Position numbers and translations under genes: made by a program
Notes under the pieces: generated by a model
What the model saw: only the letters and a program-made list of their open reading frames with translations
Told to the model about the DNA's origin: nothing
The model's database searches: none
Shown: in pieces, positions 7,677-15,524 of the stretch
Layout: every line of letters begins with the position of its first letter
How positions within the stretch are numbered: position 1 is the stretch's first letter
NCBI GenBank assembly: GCA_945905745.1
Contig: CAMDQF010000034.1
Location: forward strand, 1-32,152
Length of the DNA stretch: 32,152 nucleotides
Reading direction: 5' to 3'
Source: Litorilinea aerophila
Lineage (GTDB): Bacteria > Chloroflexota > Anaerolineae > Caldilineales > Caldilineaceae

Positions 7677-8981
7677 ATGACTCGACTCTTTTCACGCCAA
7701 AACTTTATCTATCTTGTGATTCTGGTCGTCACTGCCCTGGCTACGGCGGTTGTGGCCGGATTGCTGACAAACATTGCCCAGCACAAGTCGGAAAACCAGG
7801 AATATCCCCTGAAAGTGGTCGAAATCGGCGAAAAGGAGCTGGACCCGGCTGTCTGGGGACAGAACTTCCCCCACCAGTACGACTCCTTCGTCAAGACCAA
7901 AGAGGACTACGGCGAGACACCTTACGGCGGTTCAACGGTCTACAGCAAACTGGAGCGCTACCCAGATATGGTCCGGCTGTGGGCGGGCTATGGCTTCAGC
8001 AAAGACCACAACGAAGAGCGGGGCCACTATTACGCCCAGATCGATCAGGCCAATACCCAGCGGGTGAAGCTGGTCGAACAGCCTGGCGCGTGCATCAACT
8101 GTCACTCGGCCGAGACGCCCCAGCTAATCGAAGAGATGGGCTGGGAGACATTCAATAAGACCCCCTTCAATGATTACGCAGGCAAGCTGCATCTCGGCTC
8201 GTCCTGCGCCGACTGCCACGACCCGGACACAATGGCCCTGCGCATCACCCGCCCAGGCTTTTCCAACGCAATGGAAGCCCGTGGCATCGATCTCTCCCAG
8301 GCCACTCGCCAGGAGATGCGCTCTTACGTCTGCGCCCAGTGCCATGTGGAATACTACTTCAAAGGCGAAAACAAAGAGCTTACTTTCCCCTGGACCGAAG
8401 GTCTGAGCGTGGACGACATCAGCAAATACTACGAGCTGGCCGAATTCAAGGATTGGACCCACAAAGAGACCGGCGCGCCGATGATCAAAATCCAGCACCC
8501 GGAATTTGAGATGTGGAGTTCAGGCATCCACGGGCGTTCCGGTGTGGCCTGCGCTGATTGCCACATGCCCTACACCCGTCAGGGCAGCGTGAAGGTCTCT
8601 GACCACTGGCTGCGCAGCCCGCTGGTCAACCTTTCCCAAGCCTGCCAGAACTGCCACAACATCTCGGAAGATGAACTGCGGGATCGGGTACTGACAATTC
8701 AAACCAAAACGGCGGAACTCTTGCGCCGGGCGGAGGAGGCGCTGGTAGACGCCATTGATGCGATTGTGGCAGCCCGGGAAGCCGGCGCAACCGACGAGCA
8801 ACTGGCCGAAGCGCTGAAGCTACATCGGGAGGCAAGCCTGCGCTGGGACTTTGTATCGTCGGAGAATAGCACAGGTTTCCACAGCCCTCAGGAAGCAGCC
8901 CGTGTCCTGGCGACCTCCATCGATATGGCCCGCCAGGCCCAGATGGCCGCCCAGCAGTGGAACGCGACAGCCGAACAATAG
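7677..8981 (+). CDS. nrfA: ammonia-forming cytochrome c nitrite reductase NrfA
   Basis: Reduces nitrite to ammonium with six electrons, the last step of dissimilatory nitrate reduction to ammonium or of nitrite detoxification. The 434-residue protein has an N-terminal membrane segment (about 10-31, an uncleaved anchor or signal) and five heme sites: C139-H143, C177-H181, C219-H223, C292-H296 and C323-H327. Active-site and calcium-site residues are retained: R115 (EERGHYYA), E225-Y226 and Y227 (CHVEYYF), and K271, Q273, H274 (KIQHPEFE). The first heme is CINCH, whereas the classical enzyme has CxxCK with lysine as ligand of the catalytic heme. Such CxxCH variants exist, for example in Campylobacter. 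A strong ribosome binding site (AAGGAAGTAGG) precedes the ATG. Confidence 0.95.
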   Translation: MTRLFSRQNFIYLVILVVTALATAVVAGLLTNIAQHKSENQEYPLKVVEIGEKELDPAVWGQNFPHQYDSFVKTKEDYGETPYGGSTVYSKLERYPDMVRLWAGYGFSKDHNEERGHYYAQIDQANTQRVKLVEQPGACINCHSAETPQLIEEMGWETFNKTPFNDYAGKLHLGSSCADCHDPDTMALRITRPGFSNAMEARGIDLSQATRQEMRSYVCAQCHVEYYFKGENKELTFPWTEGLSVDDISKYYELAEFKDWTHKETGAPMIKIQHPEFEMWSSGIHGRSGVACADCHMPYTRQGSVKVSDHWLRSPLVNLSQACQNCHNISEDELRDRVLTIQTKTAELLRRAEEALVDAIDAIVAAREAGATDEQLAEALKLHREASLRWDFVSSENSTGFHSPQEAARVLATSIDMARQAQMAAQQWNATAEQ

Positions 8982-9010
8982 AAGCTGTAGACAAAGTCAC
9001 AAAGAAGAAA

Positions 9011-9045
9011 AGAGAGCAACCGGTCAGCCGGTTGCTCTCTTTTTG
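9011..9045 (+). terminator. rho-independent terminator of nrfHA
   Basis: Perfect 13-bp stem AGAGAGCAACCGG (9011-9023 with 9028-9040), four-base loop, then T5. It lies 30 bases after the nrfA stop. Confidence 0.92.
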
Positions 9046-9046
9046 T

Positions 9047-9086
9047 GGCGGAAGTTCGACTTCTCAGCAGAAGCCGAACTTCCGCC
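9047..9086. repeat. inverted repeat with GAAGTTCG core
   Basis: Perfect 12-bp arms GGCGGAAGTTCG (9047-9058) and CGAACTTCCGCC (9075-9086). The core GAAGTTCG/CGAACTTC recurs in the inverted repeat at 24947-24980, so this is probably a dispersed element. Confidence 0.75.
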
Positions 9087-9135
9087 GGTCTGCGAGCGGC
9101 TATCCGTCATTGTCAGCCCGCCAGGAAGCGGCAGG

Positions 9136-9151
9136 TGTGATTCGGATCACA
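9136..9151. promoter_or_regulatory. orphan CRP/FNR-family palindrome
   Basis: TGTGA-TTCGGA-TCACA is a perfect match to the CRP consensus half-sites. It lies between two convergent genes, about 150 bases from either stop, with no downstream start codon that would use it. It could be chance, part of a repeat, or mark an unrecognised small RNA. Confidence 0.3.
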
Positions 9152-9200
9152 AATCTGTGTGTCGTCGAGCAAACGGAAAAAGGTGAGTGATGCGGGATAG

Positions 9201-9255
9201 ATGAAACTTGAAACGTGATATCACTCGACCTACTCTCACGTTTCACGCTTCACGT
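9201..9255. repeat. heptamer hairpin (GTGAAAC type)
   Basis: Left arm 9201-9219 and right arm 9233-9255 are built from GTGAAAC/GTTTCAC heptamers in opposite orientation with a short loop. It closely resembles the hairpin at 13307-13364, including the TCTCACG at the inner end of the right arm. Confidence 0.7.
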
Positions 9256-9291
9256 CTCGGCCCGCACATTGTGGCCTCGCCGCCTTGTCCA

Positions 9292-9312
9292 ACACGCAAC
9301 CCGCAACACGCA
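9292..9312. repeat. three-unit heptamer array
   Basis: ACACGCA, ACCCGCA, ACACGCA in tandem, 7-bp period. It lies ten bases before the stop of the vanW-like gene. Confidence 0.65.
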
Positions 9313-9322
9313 ATCTGCCCCG

Positions 9323-11104
9323 TCACGGCGTCGCGGGCTTCTCCTGACCCGGTATTGGTGTACCCGGCCCCACCAGAAAGACGGCGCTCCAGGGCTGGTA
9401 GACCGAGACGATTTTGTCCGTCCGGCTCTGGCCGTTCTCCACAATCGTGCGCTCGACGGTGGCAGTCAGCCCCCTCTTGGCCGTCTCCACCTGTTTGATC
9501 TCCCCGGTTGCCAAGCTAGCGTCTTCTTGATAGACCGGCTGGCCTGCCTCTACAATGTCGCTGATCACCGGCTGGCCGACCGTCACCTGGCGGTCGGGCT
9601 TTGTGCCATAGAAAAGAAAACTGATGACGCCGTTGACGCTGTCCACCACCGGCTGCACAAGCAGAAAAGCGCTGGTATCGTTGCGAAATTTGAAATCGAC
9701 GGAAGGCGTGTAAATCGTGGCGTCCATCCCCGGCTCCCCATACCAACTGACCACATAGCCGTGATTGTAGCGCTCCATAATCGGAAAGCCGCCCAGAAAG
9801 GCCGAACGGAAGACAGTGGTGCTTACCTGACAGACGCCGCCGCCCACGCCCACGGCCGTGCGGTCGCCCCAGATGATCAGAGAATCCGCAAAGCCGTTGG
9901 CCGCGCTCACATCCTGCACAATCGAATTGAAGCTAAAAATGCCGTTGGGCGGGATGACAACCCCCTCGAACTTCTCCGCGGCCACTTCGACGTTGAGGAT
10001 ACGATCCTGGCTGCTACCCGCATAGTAGGTTGTGCCGGTCGCGACCAATTCCCGGATACCCATTTCATCGATGCGGTTGGAATCAACTTTGGGTGCGACG
10101 ACTTCCACGGGCAGTTGTCCCTGGCTTTGGCCGCTGACCAGCGCATTCTGGAGAGCCGTGATCGTGGCATCCACATTCAACTGGCGACCGACAATGCTGG
10201 GCTGGAAGACCACCGCCTGGCCGGCGTTGACATCGAAACGCAGCCGAGCGTCCTGGGCAGGGATGTAGACCTCCTCGGCCCAGAGCTGCACCAACTCGGC
10301 CAGGGCCGCAGGGTTGACCTGTCCCCCCACGCCGTTGGGCAACAGCCGCCGTTGGGTGGCCGGATCCAGGGCAAAGACCAGACCCGAAGCCGGGTCACTC
10401 AGCACAAGCGGAAGCAGTGGGGTGCTGGTTGTGGAGTCTGCCGCCGCGCTGCTCTGGGCATCCGGGGGCGCAACGGCAAAAGTTTGCAGAGCAACGCTGC
10501 GCCCTTCCCCCGTCTGCAAACGGGCCAGGAGCAGCTGAGTGCTGGCGTCCACATCCACATCCACGCCGGGGGCCGAGGGCAGGTGCAGATCGCCAATCGT
10601 CATCTCGGCCCGACCCGGTCGGCGCACCTGCGCCGCGATCTGGCTGATGGCATAGCGGAGCGCACCCTCGTCGTATGTCAATTGGGGTTCGGCTGTGCGC
10701 TGGCCCAGCAGGGCCGTCCACTGGTCAGCCAGATTTTGGCCCAATGTGCCCTGTCTGCCGATCAGATAGGCAGCGTTGACCGCGCCCAGCAGATCGGGCC
10801 GGGCTTGTAGCTGGGCGCTGCTCAGTGTCCAAGTGCGCTCTTCAAAGGAGAGGGAAAGGGGTGGGCTGGGGTAGATACGCAGTTCCCGGCTCAGATGCAG
10901 GAGGGCGGCGGCCCGGCTCATCCCCCCCACGGGCACACCCGCCACCTGCACGCCGGTGAAGATGCGGTCCGTGTGCCAGAATTGCCAGCCCGCAATCGCC
11001 GCCAGCACAGAGAGCGCGGCCACCACAAACCAGATGGCGACGAAATCCCCGGCGGAGCGGCGGAAGGTGGGGTGTCGGCGGTAGGCGGGCAGGGAGCTTT
11101 GCAT
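9323..11104 (-). CDS. VanW-family protein with peptidoglycan-binding-like repeats
   Basis: A cell-envelope protein of unknown reaction, common in Firmicutes, Actinobacteria and Chloroflexota; VanW itself is an accessory gene of some vancomycin-resistance clusters, but most homologs have nothing to do with resistance. From the ATG at 11104 it has 593 residues: a short basic cytoplasmic N-terminus, one membrane anchor (about 17-41), tandem putative peptidoglycan-binding domains (PF12229 type) through the middle, and the VanW domain with its hallmark GVGGGVCQVSTTVF and RYNHGY. The C-terminal region resembles a G5-like domain (about 535-580). The start comes six bases after the brnA stop, so it is probably the last gene of a leftward transcript. 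The frame is open further upstream but overlaps brnA. Confidence 0.88.
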   Translation of the reverse strand: MQSSLPAYRRHPTFRRSAGDFVAIWFVVAALSVLAAIAGWQFWHTDRIFTGVQVAGVPVGGMSRAAALLHLSRELRIYPSPPLSLSFEERTWTLSSAQLQARPDLLGAVNAAYLIGRQGTLGQNLADQWTALLGQRTAEPQLTYDEGALRYAISQIAAQVRRPGRAEMTIGDLHLPSAPGVDVDVDASTQLLLARLQTGEGRSVALQTFAVAPPDAQSSAAADSTTSTPLLPLVLSDPASGLVFALDPATQRRLLPNGVGGQVNPAALAELVQLWAEEVYIPAQDARLRFDVNAGQAVVFQPSIVGRQLNVDATITALQNALVSGQSQGQLPVEVVAPKVDSNRIDEMGIRELVATGTTYYAGSSQDRILNVEVAAEKFEGVVIPPNGIFSFNSIVQDVSAANGFADSLIIWGDRTAVGVGGGVCQVSTTVFRSAFLGGFPIMERYNHGYVVSWYGEPGMDATIYTPSVDFKFRNDTSAFLLVQPVVDSVNGVISFLFYGTKPDRQVTVGQPVISDIVEAGQPVYQEDASLATGEIKQVETAKRGLTATVERTIVENGQSRTDKIVSVYQPWSAVFLVGPGTPIPGQEKPATP

Positions 11105-11109
11105 AGGGT

Positions 11110-11370
11110 TTAGGCCGCTTTTAGCTTTTCCAGTACCCACTCCTGCGCCAAGGCGACATCTGTGGTTCCTTTGTCGCTGGCAAGTTTCCGCAAATCTTCC
11201 CACGCCTGAAGCGGCAAAGGAAGGCGTATGGTTGCCTCGCCGGATCGGACAAAAACTGGCTCTGTCATCTCTTCTAATTGATCTTCGAAATCAGTCACAT
11301 CGTGGGTATCCCAAAACTCAGCCAACTCGTGGATAGAATCTATTTGGGGGATTCGTTGTCTACTGCTCAT
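11110..11370 (-). CDS. BrnA/CopG-like antitoxin
   Basis: Predicted antitoxin of a type II toxin-antitoxin pair that neutralises the BrnT-like toxin encoded just upstream and probably represses the operon. The 86-residue protein starts IPQIDSIHELAEFWDTHD, typical of BrnA/CopG antitoxins in such pairs, and continues with VFVRSGEATIRLPLPLQAWEDLRKLA, a ribbon-helix-helix-like strand and helix. The ATG at 11370 is chosen because it overlaps the toxin stop as ATGA and has GGAG eight bases upstream; an ATG four codons earlier lacks a ribosome site. The toxin-first order is normal for brnTA. Confidence 0.78.
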   Translation of the reverse strand: MSSRQRIPQIDSIHELAEFWDTHDVTDFEDQLEEMTEPVFVRSGEATIRLPLPLQAWEDLRKLASDKGTTDVALAQEWVLEKLKAA

Positions 11371-11651
11371 TGCTTTCTCCATCCCAAGTATCTTCGCCTT
11401 TCATTATGCGTCATCAATCGTGCTGTCACCGGATAGCCAATCCCGTCAGGCATCGCAATCACGACGCACAGCAGATAATCACCGGAATCTATCTGCCCAA
11501 GCACATTGTAGACCGGATTAGGTCCAAAGGTTTGCGCACGTAAGACCAAACTCCGCCCGAAGCAAACTTCTTCGAATTCTTCAGGGGTAACGTTGTGGCG
11601 GGCGATATGCGCCACTCGATCTTCCGTCCAGATGATTGAAGAGACGTTCAT
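11367..11651 (-). CDS. BrnT-like toxin (DUF497)
   Basis: Predicted ribonuclease toxin of the RelE-fold BrnT family, which arrests growth by cutting RNA when the antitoxin is lost. The 94-residue protein follows the family pattern: IIWTEDRVAHIARHNVTPEE near the N-terminus, a central LGQIDSGDYLLCVVIA strand pair, and the C-terminal YPVTARLMTHNERRRY with the conserved Arg and the family's typical ERRRY ending. The stop overlaps the antitoxin start by four bases (ATGA), giving translational coupling. The start is four bases after the glycosyltransferase stop, so the pair is embedded in a leftward gene run rather than being an isolated cassette. Confidence 0.83.
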   Translation of the reverse strand: MNVSSIIWTEDRVAHIARHNVTPEEFEEVCFGRSLVLRAQTFGPNPVYNVLGQIDSGDYLLCVVIAMPDGIGYPVTARLMTHNERRRYLGWRKQ

Positions 11652-11655
11652 CTTG

Positions 11656-13287
11656 TCACCGCGCCAACTGGGGAACAGTATACAAGAACGGAATGGCTGC
11701 GTCCAGTACGATCAGCAACACAAAAGGCAGTACGTAGAGGAACGACCGCAGCCGCGCCCCGCCGGGGAACCGGTCCAACAGTCCGTTGACCAGCAACAAA
11801 CCGATCCCCCCGGCCAAAAAGAACAGCGTCCATTTGTCCAATGCACCGGCAGCCAGCCCCGTTCCCACCACAACCGCTGCCCAGAGCAATAGCAGCCCAG
11901 CCACGACATAACTCACCCGGGGGCGCAACGCCTCCCGCCAGCCCAGCGCAACCAGCAGCCCAAAGGAAAAGAGCGCGGGGAAAAGGTAACGGCCCTGATG
12001 CTGGACAAAGCCCAGATTGTACCAGACGTAGGAGGCGGTCACCCCACCCAGCAGGAGCAGGGCAAGATAAAGTGTGATGGAACGCGGATGACGCGGATTG
12101 AGCGGATTTTCGCGGATGCCTTCAGTTTGTGGCTTGTGGTCCGCGTTTCTCATCTGCGTAACAATCCGCCACAGCCCAGCCATTATTCCCGCGCCGACGA
12201 TTACGCTGAAAATGAGCAGCAGTGTATAGATTCGCCCATCCATAAAAACGCCCAGCCAGCCAAAAACGCCCCAGAAACTCTTGAAAGTGAAATCCCAGGC
12301 CCGTTCCCAATAGGCGGGCCAGCCGTTGGCGGCGATCCAGCCGGCGGTCGTCGGTTGCCCCGTCACCACCTGGTCGTGCCAAGCCAGCCCCAGGAAGTCC
12401 AGACCGCCGTAGGTGGTGATGTTACGCAGCCAGAGAGGCAGACCCAAGAGAAAAGAGGAGAAGAGGACGGGAAGAAGGGAGGAAAGAAAATAGTGAATGG
12501 TGAATTGTGAATTGTGAATTGTGAATGAACGGGTCGCGATGATAAGGGTAATTACGATGAGGGCGACGGGGAGGAGGGTGTAGGCAGTGGCTTTGGTGAG
12601 GAGGCCAAGGCCAAGGAGGAGGCCGAGCGTGAGAAGATGCGTATTGCGTATTGCGTATTGGGTAAAACGTAAAACGTGAGCCGTGAAACGTGAGGGGTGA
12701 CTTACCTTGTCACCCTGCCACCCTATCACCTGGCCACTTTTGTTCCAGCGCAGCAGCACCAGCAACCCGCCTGCAATCAGCAACTCCGCCAGAGCGTCGT
12801 TGTTCAGGCTGGAAAGTATGGCCAGGTGCATGGGCAGGAAGGCGACGAAGGCCGTGGCAGCCAGGACAACGCCAGGCTTGTCGGGAAAGGCGGTCTGGAA
12901 GCAGAGGGAGAGCAGCCAGATGGCCCCCGCGCCCAGCAGTGCGCTGAAAAGGCGCAGGGCCAGCAGACTCCCCCCGCTCAGCCAATAGATCGGCGCGGCC
13001 AGAATGTAGTAGAGGGGTGGTTGGTGGAATTCGTAGCGAACGGGTACAATCAACAATTCCGCCGGGAACTTCTCATCCTTCAGCCGCTGCAAATAGGCTT
13101 CGTCGTAATCCCCCACTTGCAGGACAGGCAAGCGGCCTTCGGCAGCGATGAATGCCACGTAATTGTAATGGGCCGGTTCGTCGGGATTCTGCCAGGCGGG
13201 AGTAGTGACGGCGAAGAGGGTGGCGAGGGCGAGATAGACGAAGAGGATTGCGAATTGCGAATTGCGAATTGCGTAGGTGGGGTACAT
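11656..13287 (-). CDS. GT-C glycosyltransferase (GT39/ArnT-like) carrying in-frame repeats
   Basis: A polytopic membrane glycosyltransferase that would move a sugar from a polyprenyl-phosphate donor to an acceptor outside the cytoplasm. From the ATG at 13287 it has 543 residues and about ten to twelve hydrophobic segments. The GT-C acidic motif NPDEPAHY (D36, E37) lies in the first outer loop, and RYEFHQPPLYY follows at about 81-91. The gene is unusual: four short stretches are built from intergenic-type repeats read in frame, at residues about 5-14, 198-217, 254-266 and 378-404. They fall at the N-terminus or in loops between membrane segments. The longer frame to 13356 is rejected because it would translate the spacer hairpin at 13307-13364. 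Confidence 0.85.
   Translation of the reverse strand: MYPTYAIRNSQFAILFVYLALATLFAVTTPAWQNPDEPAHYNYVAFIAAEGRLPVLQVGDYDEAYLQRLKDEKFPAELLIVPVRYEFHQPPLYYILAAPIYWLSGGSLLALRLFSALLGAGAIWLLSLCFQTAFPDKPGVVLAATAFVAFLPMHLAILSSLNNDALAELLIAGGLLVLLRWNKSGQVIGWQGDKVSHPSRFTAHVLRFTQYAIRNTHLLTLGLLLGLGLLTKATAYTLLPVALIVITLIIATRSFTIHNSQFTIHYFLSSLLPVLFSSFLLGLPLWLRNITTYGGLDFLGLAWHDQVVTGQPTTAGWIAANGWPAYWERAWDFTFKSFWGVFGWLGVFMDGRIYTLLLIFSVIVGAGIMAGLWRIVTQMRNADHKPQTEGIRENPLNPRHPRSITLYLALLLLGGVTASYVWYNLGFVQHQGRYLFPALFSFGLLVALGWREALRPRVSYVVAGLLLLWAAVVVGTGLAAGALDKWTLFFLAGGIGLLLVNGLLDRFPGGARLRSFLYVLPFVLLIVLDAAIPFLYTVPQLAR
12076..12156. repeat. CCGCG-rich repeat inside the glycosyltransferase gene
   Basis: On the coding strand this reads as spaced copies of AATCCGC and CATCCGCG (core AATCCGCGTCATCCGCGTTC), the kind of sequence normally found as a dispersed spacer repeat. 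Here it is translated as RNADHKP then EGIRENPLNPRHPRS in a hydrophilic loop between two membrane segments. Confidence 0.65.
12493..12527. repeat. five-unit GTGAATT heptamer array in coding sequence
   Basis: GTGAATG, three copies of GTGAATT, and GTGAATG, exactly in 7-bp register. Read in frame on the minus strand as FTIHNSQFTIHY. The same unit occurs in the spacer array at 27678-27705. Confidence 0.9.
12639..12696. repeat. compound heptamer array in coding sequence
   Basis: Three GCGTATT units (12639-12659), two bases, then GTAAAAC twice, GTGAGCC, GTGAAAC and GTGAGGG (12662-12696), all with 7-bp period. The minus strand translates it as RFTAHVLRFTQYAIRN. Confidence 0.88.
13247..13274. repeat. 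four-unit ATTGCGA heptamer array at the start of the glycosyltransferase
   Basis: ATTGCGA three times and ATTGCGT. On the coding strand it gives YAIRNSQFAI at residues 5-14, just before the first membrane segment. Confidence 0.88.
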
Positions 13288-13306
13288 TAGAGAGGCTTTC
13301 CAAAAG

Positions 13307-13364
13307 GAAACGTGAAACGTGAAACGTGAGATCGTTCGAGTAATCTCACGCTTCACGTTTCACG
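13307..13364. repeat. heptamer hairpin (GAAACGT type)
   Basis: Left arm with GAAACGT three times plus GAGAT (13307-13332), ten-base loop, right arm 13343-13364 that pairs over 22 bases with one mismatch. It lies just upstream of the glycosyltransferase start and matches the element at 9201-9255 in design. Confidence 0.85.
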
Positions 13365-13407
13365 CCCGACAGGACGACGCCGAATCGCGGCTCAATCATC
13401 ACTATTT

Positions 13408-13435
13408 ACGAAATACGCAATACGAAGTACGCAAT
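13408..13435. repeat. four-unit ACGCAAT heptamer array
   Basis: ACGAAAT, ACGCAAT, ACGAAGT, ACGCAAT in the gap after metG; it ends five bases before the metG stop region. Confidence 0.8.
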
Positions 13436-13440
13436 TCGTC

Positions 13441-15216
13441 TTACCCCTCCCCCAACACCTCCACCGGGTCCAACTTCGTAAACAATGGTGCGGGTTCACG
13501 TAACGCCTGGCCGGGGGTGAGGGTTGCCGCCGCCCAGACGCCGCTGGCGGCGGTGTGATCGTAGCGCAGGGCCTGGTGGACACCCCGGTTGTCGGTCACT
13601 TCTTCGGTGTATTGGGTGCCAAAGAGGGGCTGGTCGTAGCCCAAATAGCTGTGAAGCGCCTCGCTGCTGTGGGGCAGGATAGGCGACCAAAGGGTTTTCA
13701 GCCAGTCGATAGCCTGCAACGCCACGTAGACCGCGGTGGCCGCAGCCTGGGGGTCGACTTTGATCGTCTTCCACGGCTCTTTTTCGGCGATATACTGGTT
13801 CACCCTCTGGCTCAGGCGGCGACATTCGGTCAGGGCAGCCTTCAATCTCACGGCTTCCAAAAGCCCGCCCACGCTCTGAAAACCGCTGCGGATTTCGTCC
13901 AGCAGGGCCGTATCTGTCGCATCCAGCGGGCCGGGCTGGGGCACAACGCCGTCCATCCGTTTGTGGGCAAATCCCACCACCCGGTTGACCAGATTGCCCC
14001 AGTTGGCGACCAGTTCGCTGTTCACCCGCTCCACAAAATCGGGCCAACTGAAGTCAACATCGGAATTTTCCGGGGCGGCGGCGGTGAGCACATAGCGCCA
14101 AGCGTCGGCCTGGTATTGGGCCAGTACTGTGTTCCAGCCGATGACGTTGCCGCGGCTGGTGCTGAACTTCATCCCCCGAAAGTTGAGATATTCGTTGGCG
14201 GGCACGTCGTAGGGCAGATGCAGGCGCACGGGATCGTCCGCCGCGCCCGGTTCGTCGTTGTAGGCCAGAATCATCCCCGGCCAAATCTGGGTGTGAAAGG
14301 GGATATTGTCCTTCGCCATAAAATAGTAGTGGCGGGCATCCGGCGCGGAGACCGCATCCCACCACTCCAGCCAGCGGGTCGGCGCGTCGGACAGCTTGGC
14401 CCACTCCACCGCCGCGCTCAGATAGCCCTGCACCGCGTCGTACCAGACATAAATGCGTTTGTTGTCGTAGCCGTCCACAGGGATTGCCACCCCCCAGTCG
14501 ATGTCCCGGGTGATGGATCGCCCGCGCAGCTCTTTCATATCCAACTGGCTGCGGGTAAAGTTGAGCACATTGGCGCGCCAGTGTTCTTTGCCCGTGGCGA
14601 TCCATTCCAGCAGCGGATCGTTGAGGCGGCCCAAGTCCAGAAAAAAGTGTTCGGTCTCGCGCACTTCCAATTGGGTGTTGCCCGTCACTTTGGAGCGGGT
14701 GTTGGTCAGTTCCAGCGCGTCGTAAAGCCGCCCGCAGTTGTCGCACTGATCCCCACGCGCATCCGTATAACCGCAGAAGGGGCAAGTGCCTTCTACATAG
14801 CGGTCAGCCAGAAAGCGATTGGCCTGGGGGTCGTACCACTGCTTCGTGACTTCTGTGTAGATGTATCTGTTTTGCAGATGGCGCCGAAAGACCCGCTGGG
14901 TCACTTCCCAATGATTCTGTGTATCCGTGTGGGTATAGAGATCGAAGTTCAGCCCCATAGCCAGACAGCCCGACACAAAGAGCCGGTGGTATTTGTCCAC
15001 CACTTGCGCCGGGTCCATGCCCTCTTTTTCCGCCTGCAAAGTGATGGGTGTGCCGTGGGTGTCGGATCCGCCCACCATCAACACGTCGTTGCCGGCCATG
15101 CGCTGGTAGCGCGCAAAGATGTCCGGCGGCAGATAAGCCCCAGCGATCTGCCCCACATGCTTTTCGCCGTTGACGTAGGGCCAAGCGACACAGACGAGAA
15201 TTTTGCGAGCGGTCAT
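13441..15216 (-). CDS. metG: methionyl-tRNA synthetase
   Basis: Charges tRNA-Met with methionine, so it should be essential. From the ATG at 15216 it has 591 residues. The class I HIGH signature appears as HVGQ (20-23) after AWPYVNGEK, and the KMSKS loop appears as KFSTSRGN, a variant seen in one MetRS subgroup. A zinc knuckle CPFC-CDNC sits in the connective-peptide region (about 144-161), and the anticodon-binding helical domain follows. There is no C-terminal EMAP/Trbp111-like dimerisation domain; the protein ends soon after the helical bundle. The frame is open for 31 codons upstream, but these are translations of the octamer array at 15232-15279, so the internal ATG is preferred. The ribosome binding site is weak. 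Confidence 0.95.
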   Translation of the reverse strand: MTARKILVCVAWPYVNGEKHVGQIAGAYLPPDIFARYQRMAGNDVLMVGGSDTHGTPITLQAEKEGMDPAQVVDKYHRLFVSGCLAMGLNFDLYTHTDTQNHWEVTQRVFRRHLQNRYIYTEVTKQWYDPQANRFLADRYVEGTCPFCGYTDARGDQCDNCGRLYDALELTNTRSKVTGNTQLEVRETEHFFLDLGRLNDPLLEWIATGKEHWRANVLNFTRSQLDMKELRGRSITRDIDWGVAIPVDGYDNKRIYVWYDAVQGYLSAAVEWAKLSDAPTRWLEWWDAVSAPDARHYYFMAKDNIPFHTQIWPGMILAYNDEPGAADDPVRLHLPYDVPANEYLNFRGMKFSTSRGNVIGWNTVLAQYQADAWRYVLTAAAPENSDVDFSWPDFVERVNSELVANWGNLVNRVVGFAHKRMDGVVPQPGPLDATDTALLDEIRSGFQSVGGLLEAVRLKAALTECRRLSQRVNQYIAEKEPWKTIKVDPQAAATAVYVALQAIDWLKTLWSPILPHSSEALHSYLGYDQPLFGTQYTEEVTDNRGVHQALRYDHTAASGVWAAATLTPGQALREPAPLFTKLDPVEVLGEG

Positions 15217-15231
15217 AGGAGGGTCCTGGGT

Positions 15232-15327
15232 GATCAGTTGATCAGTTGAATAGTTGATTGGTTGAATAGTTGACTGGTCTGGAGAGAGGCGACGCAACAA
15301 ATGAACCAATCAACCAATCAACCAATG
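15232..15327. repeat. inverted octamer arrays in the metG leader
   Basis: GATCAGTT twice, GAATAGTT, GATTGGTT, GAATAGTT and GACTGGTC (15232-15279), then AACCAATC twice and AACCAATG (15304-15327) as the inverted counterpart. The period is 8 bp, in contrast to 7 bp elsewhere. It can fold as a hairpin in the metG 5' leader. Confidence 0.85.
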
Positions 15328-15390
15328 GTAGCTTGTGGGGCAATTATAGCGCGGCGCAAAGGGAAAAAGCAAAAGCGGACGCCAAAGCAC

Positions 15391-15419
15391 TGGTCAGTCA
15401 AGCGCTCTGATGTTATACT
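15391..15419 (+). promoter_or_regulatory. promoter of the PAP2 gene
   Basis: TGGTCA (15391-15396), 17 bases, TATACT (15414-15419). Transcription would start near 15426, leaving a leader of about 100 bases. Confidence 0.42.
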
Positions 15420-15524
15420 GTCTTCATTCAGAATCAGCAGACAGTCATAGGTGGTGGATCGCTGTCTGTCGTCTGCGGTCTGTAGTCCACCGAGAGTCAC
15501 ACACAGCGCAGAACGGCAACGACT

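Larger units (their letters stand above)
8982..9322. other. repeat-filled gap between nrfA and the vanW-like gene
   Basis: These 341 bases between convergent genes hold no plausible gene. In order they contain the nrfHA terminator, an inverted repeat (9047-9086), a CRP/FNR-like palindrome (9136-9151), a heptamer hairpin (9201-9255) and a three-unit heptamer array (9292-9312). Confidence 0.6.

Noticed and set aside
9215..10810. 531-codon rightward open frame opposite the vanW-like gene
   Set aside because: Begins in a repeat and runs antisense to a gene with the VanW signature; compositional shadow only.
9323..11104. VanW-family gene as evidence of vancomycin resistance
   Set aside because: No vanHAX, vanY or vanRS genes are present. 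Most VanW-family proteins have no link to resistance.
13555..15249. 564-codon rightward open frame
   Set aside because: Antisense to metG, whose motifs are unambiguous.
15216..15309. 31-residue N-terminal extension of methionyl-tRNA synthetase
   Set aside because: It translates the octamer array in the leader. The catalytic domain begins right after the ATG at 15216.
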